Assembly (NCBI GenBank): GCA_016196285.1
Contig: JACPXY010000006.1
Coordinates: 1-36,126, forward strand
Length of the DNA: 36,126 nucleotides
Direction: 5' to 3'
Source of the DNA: Candidatus Pacearchaeota archaeon
GTDB taxonomy: Archaea > Nanobdellota > Nanobdellia > Pacearchaeales > GW2011-AR1
Below are positions 1-7,392 of the stretch, one piece after another; position 1 is the first letter of the stretch, and each line of letters opens with the position of its first letter. A program made the position numbers and the translations under genes. The notes beneath the pieces are model-generated. The model was not told the DNA's origin, did no database searches, and saw nothing but the letters and a program-made list of their open reading frames with translations.

Positions 1-1
1 A

Positions 2-778
2 CTCCAATACAAGTCCAGCCTGCTCATATCTGGCGGGACTGGCTCTGGAAAGACTACTTTGCTGAATGCCCTTGCATTTTTCATCCCTCCGGAAGCGAGA
101 GTTGTTAGCATTGAAGATACGCGAGAGATTAATCTTCCTAGAGAAAATTGGCTGCCTGCTGTTGCACGACCCTCTGTTGGAATTGGTAAAGTAGGAGAAG
201 TTGATTTGTTCTCGCTGTTAAAGAGCTCGTTCCGCCAGAACCCCGATTATCTTATTGTGGGGGAAGTTAGAGGAAAAGAGGCATTCGTACTTTTCCAGGG
301 AATGGCTTCAGGACATGCTTCCTTGAGCACAATGCATGCAGACTCTGTTGATACGCTCATCCGAAGACTCCAGACTCCGCCTATTGAACTTTCTCCTAGC
401 CTGGTTAATTCGCTTGATTGTGTAGCAATCATGACTCATGCTGTTGTTGATCAGCATGAAACAAGAAAACTCAGAGAGGTTGTTGAGATTGTGAACGTTA
501 AAAATGATGGCACTGCCTTGGTGAATACTCCTCTTGTCTGGGATCCTGCGAAGAATGCTTTCTTTTTCAAGAAACAGAGCAAAGTCTTTGAGCGTATTTC
601 TGAAAGAACTGGTGTTCCCATTGCTACTCTCTACGAGGAGTTTTCGCGCAGAACTAAGTTTCTCTACCAGCTGTATAAACAAAAGACCTTCGGCTTTGAG
701 GAGATTGGACGCTTGATTAATGAATACTACAAGAACCCTGTCGCCATCATGAACAGATACTCTCTCGAAGCTCAATGA
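2..778 (+). CDS. Type IV filament / type II secretion ATPase (GspE/TadA/FlaI family), 5' truncated
   Basis: This is the C-terminal catalytic part of a hexameric secretion ATPase that powers assembly of archaeal pili or archaellum-like filaments. The reading frame is open from the window edge, so the ORF-track start at 59 (a TTG) is not the true start. Translating from base 2 gives the Walker A motif GGTGSGKTT. It is followed by an Asp box (IEDTREI), Walker B with the family motif YLIVGEVRG, and a His box (GHASLSTMHAD), all in the order of the VirB11/TadA/GspE family. The small archaeal C-terminal segment is present (EIGRLINEYYKNP). The platform proteins follow directly, as expected for a filament operon. 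The N-terminal domain lies outside the window, so pilus, Tad-like and archaellum ATPases cannot be told apart from this piece. Confidence 0.93.
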   Translation, partial: LQYKSSLLISGGTGSGKTTLLNALAFFIPPEARVVSIEDTREINLPRENWLPAVARPSVGIGKVGEVDLFSLLKSSFRQNPDYLIVGEVRGKEAFVLFQGMASGHASLSTMHADSVDTLIRRLQTPPIELSPSLVNSLDCVAIMTHAVVDQHETRKLREVVEIVNVKNDGTALVNTPLVWDPAKNAFFFKKQSKVFERISERTGVPIATLYEEFSRRTKFLYQLYKQKTFGFEEIGRLINEYYKNPVAIMNRYSLEAQ

Positions 779-811
779 AAGATATTTAAACGAAGAGCCT
801 TCTCTATAGTT

Positions 812-973
812 ATGGAACAAGAAGTGGTGATTTCTCTCGCTCATCTTCTGACTGCAATGAAAGAAGCTGCACAGAAACTTGCACAGGCATACCAACAACG
901 GGATGCTGAAAGAGTGACGCGCCTGAAACAAGAGATTCTTCAACTTCAGAGTGATATCGACAAGATGCTATGA
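812..973 (+). CDS. Small coiled-coil protein of the filament operon (53 aa)
   Basis: This ORF was too short for the ORF track. It encodes 53 residues starting MEQEVVISLAHLLTAMKEAA and ending LQSDIDKML. It is strongly helical, rich in A/E/Q/L/K, with heptad-like leucines and no membrane segment, so it is probably a short cytoplasmic coiled coil. Three things support it as real: a TATA-like element (gatatttaaa, 781-790) centred about 25 bases before the ATG, the usual leaderless spacing here; a 4-base ATGA overlap with the following platform gene; and its place between ATPase and platform genes. I do not recognise a family. An adaptor or regulator between motor and platform is an inference from position only. 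Confidence 0.72.
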   Translation: MEQEVVISLAHLLTAMKEAAQKLAQAYQQRDAERVTRLKQEILQLQSDIDKML

Positions 974-2256
974 TTGAGAGGCTCCTAAAAAATATTGACA
1001 CTGAACTTGCCATGCTCCGCGAGATATCAGATTCTCTGAAGCGGCTGCCTGGTGCATCGGCGCGTGAACACTCAATGCTCTCTTCGAGCATTGAGTCTCT
1101 GCGGAACAGCATAAAATTGATTAATGCAAGCATCCCGCAGATTCTGAAGTACATCTCTCTTGCACAGCCTCTGGGAGAGAGCGCAACCTCTATGGAGAAG
1201 ATTGAGGTAATCAAGGGTAAAGACTCTTTGAATGTGACACTTGATAAGAAAGCAAGAGCACAGTTTCTCGATGAACTTCGCATAAATCAGCAGGCACTTT
1301 CCCAGCTTAGAAAAAAAGAGGGCGCTGTTGAGCAGATTGAATTCAAGAGTCCGCGCACATATATCAAAATTGCCAATAAATTCTGCATTGGATTATCCCG
1401 CTCGTTCATTGAACATGGAAGATTTAAACAATTAGGCATAGGATTAAAGAAATCGAACATGGATATTCTTCTTGAGAGCTATGTTTCTATGATGCTTTTC
1501 ACTACCTTCCTCTCCTTCTTCGCAGGAGTGCTGCTTGCTGTATTCTTGCTCTTCTTCAGTGTCAGCCTCAGCGCACCTTTTTTTAGTATATATGCCGGCA
1601 GTTATCTCTCCCGCTTGCTCTGGACCGTCTTTGTCCCTTTTGTGGTTCCATTGACTGTATTTTTTGCTCTTTATCTCTATCCTGCGACTGAACAGAGCTC
1701 GCTGGCCAAGCATATTGACCAGGAGCTTCCTTTTGCAGTTGTCCATATGAGCGCCATCTCCGGCTCAGGTGTCGAACCAACTAGCATCTTTAGAATCATT
1801 GCATTCAGCACTGAATATCCCTATCTCCGCAAAGAGATTAGAAAAGTGCTGAACCAGATTAATTTGTATGGCTATGACTTAGTGACTGCCCTTGGTAATG
1901 TTGCACGCACATCTCCCAGCCAGAAACTTGCAGAGCTCTTTGCAGGACTTTCCACAACTATTAGCTCTGGAGGAAGTCTTTCCGATTTCTTTGAGAAACG
2001 CGCTGAGACCCTGCTTATTGGCTATCGTCTTGAGCGCGAGAAGTTTACTAAAGCTGCTGAGACTTTTATGGACTTATACATTACTGTTGTCATTGCAGCC
2101 CCCATGATCTTGCTCCTTATCTTCGTACTGCTGTCTATCAGTGATTTCGGAACAAGCTTCTCCCCTACATATATGACTTTCATTATCATTACGCTTATAG
2201 CTTTAGTAAACATCATCTTCCTGGCTGTCTTGCATATCAAGCAGCCTAAATACTAG
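970..2256 (+). CDS. Type II secretion F-domain platform protein (TadB/FlaJ-like)
   Basis: Integral membrane platform protein of a type IV filament machine, thought to couple the ATPase to pilin extraction from the membrane. The 428-aa product has a long N-terminal cytoplasmic region (about 1-170) with predicted helices, two closely spaced TM segments (about 175-240), a T2SF-type cytoplasmic domain with the pattern ELPFAVVHMSAISGSGVEP, and two C-terminal TM segments ending near ILLLIFVLL. A single F domain is visible. The start overlaps the stop of the 53-aa coiled-coil gene (ATGA) and the next platform gene begins one base after its stop, so the genes are translationally linked. Having two F-domain proteins in tandem resembles TadB/TadC more than a single two-domain PilC. 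Confidence 0.9.
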   Translation: MIERLLKNIDTELAMLREISDSLKRLPGASAREHSMLSSSIESLRNSIKLINASIPQILKYISLAQPLGESATSMEKIEVIKGKDSLNVTLDKKARAQFLDELRINQQALSQLRKKEGAVEQIEFKSPRTYIKIANKFCIGLSRSFIEHGRFKQLGIGLKKSNMDILLESYVSMMLFTTFLSFFAGVLLAVFLLFFSVSLSAPFFSIYAGSYLSRLLWTVFVPFVVPLTVFFALYLYPATEQSSLAKHIDQELPFAVVHMSAISGSGVEPTSIFRIIAFSTEYPYLRKEIRKVLNQINLYGYDLVTALGNVARTSPSQKLAELFAGLSTTISSGGSLSDFFEKRAETLLIGYRLEREKFTKAAETFMDLYITVVIAAPMILLLIFVLLSISDFGTSFSPTYMTFIIITLIALVNIIFLAVLHIKQPKY

Positions 2257-2257
2257 C

Positions 2258-3112
2258 ATGGAACTAAAAAAAGTGCACTGGATTGGAATAGGGTTTGGGC
2301 TACTCTTGGTGTTGCTTGGCGCTGTCTTTTTCTTCACGCAGCAAGAGAAGAATATCTTCCTCTTCTTTCTTGGCCTGGCAGTCACTGCGATAGCTATGCC
2401 TTTTGTCGCCGAGATTGTTCTTCAGAACAAGCGCGAGCAAGAGATAAACCAAATGTTCTTGGAGTTCTCTCGTAACCTTGCTGAGAGCGTTGCTACCGGG
2501 ACTCCGATTAGCAAAAGCATTGTAAATATGAGCAAGAAGAATTACGGCTCGTTGAGCCAGTACATCGTCAAGCTGGCAAATCAGATATCTCTGGGTATAC
2601 CTTTGAGCAAGGCACTGCAGACTTTTGCACAGGATGTCCGCAATCCTGTCATCAGCAGAGCTGTCGCGCTTATCAGCGAGGCTGAACGGGCTGGCGGAGA
2701 AATCGACAGCATACTTGATTCAGTAGCTAAATCCATCTCGGAAATTGAAAAATTAAAGAGTGAGAGGCGCGCAGCAATCTCGAGCCTTATTGTACAAGGA
2801 TACATTATCTTCTTCATCTTTATCGGCATCATGCTTGTTATGGAATTCAAGATTCTGCCTCTTGCTATTCAAGTGAATTCGATTACAGGAATTAGCCAAG
2901 GTACTCTTGGTGTAAACAGCGCACCCTCTGGAATCTCACAAGAGAGTCTGGCTGATTTATTCCTCTACCTGCTGCTGGCACAAGGCTTCTTCACAGGTTT
3001 TGCAATTGGAAAACTCGCAGAAGGCTCTCTCAGATCAGGCATCAAGCATTCTTTTGTGCTCACTATCTCGGCTGTCCTCATATCTACAGGAGTAAGAGCA
3101 TTATTTACTTAG
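2258..3112 (+). CDS. Type II secretion F-domain platform protein (TadC-like)
   Basis: Second platform protein (284 aa) of the same machine. Two N-terminal TM segments (about 7-26 and 32-50) lead into a T2SF domain (about 60-170) with typical pieces such as FSRNLAESVATGTPISKSI and ERAGGEIDSILDSVAKSI, followed by TM segments around 172-190, 235-255 and 265-282. It lacks the long cytoplasmic N terminus of the upstream protein, so the two are paralogues with different lengths rather than a split gene. The gene converges on the methyltransferase gene and their 3' ends overlap by 8 bases. Confidence 0.9.
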   Translation: MELKKVHWIGIGFGLLLVLLGAVFFFTQQEKNIFLFFLGLAVTAIAMPFVAEIVLQNKREQEINQMFLEFSRNLAESVATGTPISKSIVNMSKKNYGSLSQYIVKLANQISLGIPLSKALQTFAQDVRNPVISRAVALISEAERAGGEIDSILDSVAKSISEIEKLKSERRAAISSLIVQGYIIFFIFIGIMLVMEFKILPLAIQVNSITGISQGTLGVNSAPSGISQESLADLFLYLLLAQGFFTGFAIGKLAEGSLRSGIKHSFVLTISAVLISTGVRALFT

Positions 3113-3878
3113 TAATATGATATACCAGCTCATTCTTGAGCTTGAGAAGCTTGAATGTGTATCCTTTCCGCTTAACCAGTTGTTCAATCCATCCGCGCTG
3201 AGGATGATTCATCGGCTTTCCCGAGAGGGTTTTCGTCGAGAAACTGACCAATAAATTTTGTGCAGGAACCTTCTCGATGATTCTCTCAGCAAGCTTGTGT
3301 CCTCGCTGCTCCAGCACATCAAGAACTTTCAGGAGCAAGGCGACATCCGCTCTGGGAAGTGAATCGTCAATTTTCCTAAGATCATAGATAAATGTCTTTC
3401 CTGAGATATTATTCTTGGCAAAGAAACGCTTGATGATTGCTAATTCGTCTTCTTGAATATCTGATGCATAATAGTTTATTTTTGGATGAGCGAGCGCGAG
3501 CGGATTGAGGCCGCAACCAAGGTCTAGAATAGAGTGCGGCTTTAGACTCGCAAGATATTCTCTGAGCAGGGGGTAGCTCTCGTATCTCTCTCTGGTTGAA
3601 CTGTGTGTTCTTAAAATCGCTTCTTTATCTAAAGATTCCAGTACATCTGAGCGATTTTTCTGAGAGACATTGAACCTTCCAGTCAATTTCCTTAATTCTG
3701 CACGCACTTCTTTTACCACCAGCCTCTGCTCTGCTGGAGAGAACACTACGAGAGATTCGGATGATAGTTGATGCATCTTGCAGTATATCTTGAGCTGATC
3801 GCGGATTACTTCTTCTGCAAGACTTTGAAGTTCAGCTTTCTCTCGTATCTTTTCAATGAAATGTGCTAAAGAGTCCAT
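3105..3878 (-). CDS. ArmA/RmtB/FmrO-like 16S rRNA (guanine-N7) methyltransferase homologue
   Basis: SAM-dependent methyltransferase related to the aminoglycoside-resistance enzymes that methylate N7 of G1405 in 16S rRNA. The 257-aa product has the family's helical N-terminal region (about 1-85) with VVKEVRAELRKLTGRF and the hallmark HSSTRERY. The SAM motif LDLGCGLNPLAL comes next, then YYASDIQ, the segment VALLLKVLDVLEQRG, the late motif LLVSFSTKTLSGKP, and a C-terminal NELVYHITK. These match the Arm/Rmt plan in order and spacing as I know it. Length is normal for the family. A TATA-like element on this strand (plus 3897-3908) sits about 25 bases before the ATG, so a leaderless transcript is likely. 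The family assignment is strong. The target base in this archaeon is unknown; a housekeeping role or self-protection are both possible. Confidence 0.85.
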   Translation of the reverse strand: MDSLAHFIEKIREKAELQSLAEEVIRDQLKIYCKMHQLSSESLVVFSPAEQRLVVKEVRAELRKLTGRFNVSQKNRSDVLESLDKEAILRTHSSTRERYESYPLLREYLASLKPHSILDLGCGLNPLALAHPKINYYASDIQEDELAIIKRFFAKNNISGKTFIYDLRKIDDSLPRADVALLLKVLDVLEQRGHKLAERIIEKVPAQNLLVSFSTKTLSGKPMNHPQRGWIEQLVKRKGYTFKLLKLKNELVYHITK

Positions 3879-3924
3879 GAAGCAGAAAAGAAGATAGATT
3901 ATAAAAAGGTGTTGTCATGGCAAG

Positions 3925-3933
3925 CTATATAAA
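3925..3933 (+). promoter_or_regulatory. TATA box of the pilin-like gene pair
   Basis: The element ctatataaa is centred 26 bases before the ATG at 3955. This is the distance expected between an archaeal TATA box and the transcription start, so the transcript should start at or next to the ATG (leaderless). This decides the start against the GTG at 3943 used in the ORF track. Confidence 0.65.
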
Positions 3934-3954
3934 TTTGATTGTGTGAGAGAGAAC

Positions 3955-4647
3955 ATGTCTAGAAGAGGGTTCTCGCATATTGAGATGGTACTTGCATTCC
4001 TTATATTTATTGCAGTGCTCTTCTTCAGCCTTTACTTTCTCAGCGTGAAAAGCAGTTCGCAACTCGCTGAAGCTTCCCTAGAGCATGCTACTGAAGAGTT
4101 TATTGAGAATGTGAGTATTGATGTTCCCAGTTATACACTGAAACTCAACTCAGGAAGCGGCATTATTGCAGTCTCTCTGCCAGGATATGGAAATGCAAGG
4201 TCTGCTGTAGAGAATGAAGAAGAAGCTCTTGTACCCAGTATCTATGAGAATAATATTCTTTACTTTGACAGCTCTGGAGGAAGCAGGTACTTTATTGTGC
4301 GTTTAAGTCCTGATATTGATCTAGCTGATCCGTTCAGTGAACGGCCATTGGTAAACCCTTTGGCATATCAATTAAGCGAATCGGCTCCTCTTCGAGTGCT
4401 CTCTGAAAGAAAGATTCTTGCTCTTAATGAAACCTATTATCGCGCCTACCCTTCCTTGCAAGAACGTTTTACTCTCGGACAGAATGTGCAGATAGGGTAT
4501 CAAATTATCTTTTCTGACAGTGAGATGGTTATTCTTGAGCAGCCCATTCTGGAGCGCACTGATGTGTTCTCGTCATCAGCACGAAAAGAAGTCATTCGCA
4601 CCTCGGGAGCCATAGTATTTGCTGAAGTTAGGAGTGCAGTATGGTAA
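3955..4647 (+). CDS. Type IV pilin-like (pseudopilin) protein
   Basis: Secreted filament subunit or minor pseudopilin, 230 aa. The N terminus MSRRGFSHIEMVLAFLIF is a class III signal: a short basic leader ending in RRG, cleavage before Phe, a glutamate at mature position 5 as in classical type IV pilins, then an uninterrupted hydrophobic helix of about 20 residues. The rest is a beta-rich extracellular domain without cysteines. The ATG at 3955 is preferred to the GTG at 3943 because of the TATA spacing. Its 3' end overlaps the next pilin-like gene by 7 bases, so the two are made together. Cleavage by an archaeal prepilin peptidase (PibD/EppA type) is inferred; none is seen in the window. Confidence 0.82.
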   Translation: MSRRGFSHIEMVLAFLIFIAVLFFSLYFLSVKSSSQLAEASLEHATEEFIENVSIDVPSYTLKLNSGSGIIAVSLPGYGNARSAVENEEEALVPSIYENNILYFDSSGGSRYFIVRLSPDIDLADPFSERPLVNPLAYQLSESAPLRVLSERKILALNETYYRAYPSLQERFTLGQNVQIGYQIIFSDSEMVILEQPILERTDVFSSSARKEVIRTSGAIVFAEVRSAVW

Positions 4648-5051
4648 ATAAAAAAGGCTGGTTGAGGATTGTTGAGGCAATTGTTGCAGTGCTGATAATT
4701 CTGACCTCTGTGTTGATTGTACTGGCGAACAAGAAAGTTCAGGAAGAGGGAGATGTCTGTACTATGATTCCTGAGTTGCTTGATGAGATTGCTAAAAATC
4801 AGACGCTCCGTGAAGAGATTCTCAATGGAGACGTGACAGGAACTACTATGTTTCTTCAGACACAGATTAGAAATCCTGCACTCAATTTTGAGGTGCGTTC
4901 TTGCGAACCAGACGATTTATGCGGGTTGGTGCAGGGAGAAGCTGATCAGATAGATATCTGCGCCGGCGAGCGTATTATCAGTACGACGCGCGGACAGTCT
5001 GAGTTTAATCCAAAGAAACTTAAGTTGTTTCTCTTTAAAGTGCCTGTGTAG
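4641..5051 (+). CDS. Type IV pilin-like protein, small
   Basis: A 136-aa product with a class III-type N terminus: MVNKKG, then WLRIVEAIVAVLIILTSVLI as the hydrophobic helix, with a glutamate near mature position 6. The short globular part contains four cysteines (DVCTMIP, RSCEPDDLCG, IDICAGE), suggesting disulfides outside the cell. It overlaps the upstream pilin-like gene by 7 bases. It is probably a minor pilin of the filament whose motor and platform are encoded just upstream. The exact type of filament cannot be set from sequence alone. Confidence 0.78.
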   Translation: MVNKKGWLRIVEAIVAVLIILTSVLIVLANKKVQEEGDVCTMIPELLDEIAKNQTLREEILNGDVTGTTMFLQTQIRNPALNFEVRSCEPDDLCGLVQGEADQIDICAGERIISTTRGQSEFNPKKLKLFLFKVPV

Positions 5052-5095
5052 ATAGGCAGCAAAAGCTTTTTAATGAATGCCTGCATGAGAAGACT

Positions 5096-7369
5096 ATGAG
5101 TGATACGAAAGAGGGAAGGCAGTGCACCGTATCTCTTCGCTCTCAGATTACCCTATTTCTTTTGCTTCCTGCTCTTGTTCTTATGCTCTCTCAAACTACT
5201 GCTCTGCCTGTGCAGTGCAGCAGTGTGAACCAGACTATTCTCTCGCTTTATAGTGCAAGCAATTCTCATGCTGTACTCTTCAATGCAACATATAATGATA
5301 CTGGAGCAACGATGCAGATATGTTATGATGAAGTATTTGGAAGTCTGTATCAAGGCACTTCTCCTTGGAACTGCACTGGTTCCAATAGAATTATGAATCT
5401 TGTGCAAGAAAAAAATGCTCATGTTGAAAATGCTTCTCGCACAACCTACTCTGTGCCTGTCTGTTATGGAGATTTAAGCTGTACGCTTCGGCGAGCTGAA
5501 GCATGCCTTCCTGGCGAATATGCGATGCTCTCCCTGTCAAGTGAGGCGAATGCTCATGTTGGTGCAGGAAACGTGAGTGCATATCCCTTCAAAATATGCT
5601 GCTCAGTTGGAGAGTCCGGTGCTTTCAACAGCATAAGCTGGAAGAATCGTCAGGGCATCTCCATCAGCGCAAGTGCAGTGAATCAAACAATCATTCTTGA
5701 AGCAAATACTAGCTGGACTTCTGGAAAAATAATGTTTGAAGTGTATGAACAGGACTGTCTTAATGGTAATCCTCCTTGTGCACTTGATGATATTATTCTT
5801 GCTGGAACTGAAAGCCTTCAAGCTGATGTGCAGAATGGCATAGCAAAAGCATCTTGGAGAATCAGCGATACTGCTATACAACGAGCTCTCTCTCAGGACG
5901 CTGGGGCGGAATCCTTAGAATTCTATTTTATCGCTAAGCGAGGTATTGCTGCACTGCAGAGTACGCAACTTGAAGTTAGCAAAATCTCCCTGCCTCCTTC
6001 AGATGCACTAAACATCTCGATAACAGGCATATCTGATAGAGAACTGTATCTCAAAGGAATACCTGTTGAGATTAACTATACTCTGGAAGATGCATCAGAA
6101 GAGTATCTTCTCTCTCTTGAATGGACTATTATCGAAGATAAATACACTACCTCACAGAAAACCTTCATGCATAACTTTACCTCTCCTGGTCAAAAGACTA
6201 TTCTTCTTAAAGCATGGAATGGCTATGGGGTCTACACTGAACGGCAGATTAACCTGCTTGTTCTTGCAAGCCCAGGCATCCTTGCATTCATTCATGAACC
6301 GCGATTTAATGAAGTTATTCCTGTTGGAGGCCTGAGCTCAGTGAATGTGTTCTATAATGCGAGCAAGAGCTATGTGGTTGACAGTAACTATAATACTTCA
6401 GATTGCACAGGAACGATTACATGCCTTGCTGGTATGTGCCCTGACTCTGTGCAGAACCCTCCTCCATGTACAACGAATTTGCCTGTCTTGAATACACCTC
6501 AGCCGCTCACTGCTACTTTATTCAGCTGGATTCGCTATGGCAAGGGTACTGTTGAGCAGATAGATACCGGTCTTGGGAGAGTGAGCAACAGTACGCGATT
6601 TGGCAGCGACGAATATTCGACGCGTAGACAAGACCGCTCTATTAGCCTTATTCTTAATTATACAAACACCAGTGCAGGTCTTGCACTTCAGCAGAAAGTA
6701 ACACGGAACATTACTCTCGGACAATGCATCGATAATGGCTTGAATTTTACAGAGATTACAGAGGATGGCAGTATTATCCGTATTGTAGGCACAACAAATG
6801 GCACCGGCAATGCGCGATTCAGCCCTACGGCGTGCCAGGGAGCTGATGGAAGAACCTGCTGCCCAACGAATTATGCTTGTGGATCTCGTGGATGCTATAT
6901 CCCTGCCCAACAGCCAGGCATAGTTGATCTTCCGGGATGCGCACAGTATCGGACTCTCTCTTTGTGCGAGAATGCAACTAGAACTGGTGATGCGCTTGCT
7001 TGTTCTGGATTGACATCAACAACTCGCTGCTTCTGGTCTGGCAGTGCTTCACAAGGAGCGTGCAGAGAGAATAGAACATGGATTGATAGCGGAACTGGAG
7101 CATTCGTTGCAAGCTGCCAAGAGAGCGCAGTCAATACTAGTGCATGCATTAATGGATACTATACATTAGATGTTCAGGCAACCTTCTTAGGAAGCAGCAG
7201 CTGCCCTGCCAGCGCGTGCCAATCAAGAACAGGAATAATTCCATGTGGAAGGCCGAGTTTTGAACTGCCTTTCTTTGAGACTCCTCAGATTATTATCACA
7301 CTTGTAATTGTTGCCGGGCTGTATATCCTTTTGCTCGTGAGAAGAAGATTACGAGCGGTATATTTTTAA
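5096..7369 (+). CDS. Large cysteine-rich secreted protein with C-terminal membrane anchor
   Basis: A 757-aa surface protein. After a short charged start comes a signal or anchor helix (about 18-36, ITLFLLLPALVLMLSQ). A long extracellular part follows with many NxS/T sites, beta-rich Ig-like stretches (for example about 300-400), and a cysteine-rich region (about 575-710) with clusters such as GRTCCPTNYACGSRGCY. A single TM helix sits near residues 731-748 and ends in the basic stop-transfer tail RRRLRAVYF. A TATA-like run (gctttttaat, about 5064-5073) lies about 27 bases before the ATG. The gene directly follows the pilin-like pair and precedes another anchored surface protein, so an adhesin or filament-associated role is likely but unproven. 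No catalytic motif was recognised. Confidence 0.8.
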   Translation: MSDTKEGRQCTVSLRSQITLFLLLPALVLMLSQTTALPVQCSSVNQTILSLYSASNSHAVLFNATYNDTGATMQICYDEVFGSLYQGTSPWNCTGSNRIMNLVQEKNAHVENASRTTYSVPVCYGDLSCTLRRAEACLPGEYAMLSLSSEANAHVGAGNVSAYPFKICCSVGESGAFNSISWKNRQGISISASAVNQTIILEANTSWTSGKIMFEVYEQDCLNGNPPCALDDIILAGTESLQADVQNGIAKASWRISDTAIQRALSQDAGAESLEFYFIAKRGIAALQSTQLEVSKISLPPSDALNISITGISDRELYLKGIPVEINYTLEDASEEYLLSLEWTIIEDKYTTSQKTFMHNFTSPGQKTILLKAWNGYGVYTERQINLLVLASPGILAFIHEPRFNEVIPVGGLSSVNVFYNASKSYVVDSNYNTSDCTGTITCLAGMCPDSVQNPPPCTTNLPVLNTPQPLTATLFSWIRYGKGTVEQIDTGLGRVSNSTRFGSDEYSTRRQDRSISLILNYTNTSAGLALQQKVTRNITLGQCIDNGLNFTEITEDGSIIRIVGTTNGTGNARFSPTACQGADGRTCCPTNYACGSRGCYIPAQQPGIVDLPGCAQYRTLSLCENATRTGDALACSGLTSTTRCFWSGSASQGACRENRTWIDSGTGAFVASCQESAVNTSACINGYYTLDVQATFLGSSSCPASACQSRTGIIPCGRPSFELPFFETPQIIITLVIVAGLYILLLVRRRLRAVYF

Positions 7370-7392
7370 AAGAGCTGTGGCTCTAAGTCTGA

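Noticed and set aside
308-943. 211-aa minus-strand ORF opposite the secretion ATPase
   Set aside because: It is a shadow of the ATPase and the 53-aa gene; its composition is not protein-like, and the plus-strand frame has clear family motifs.
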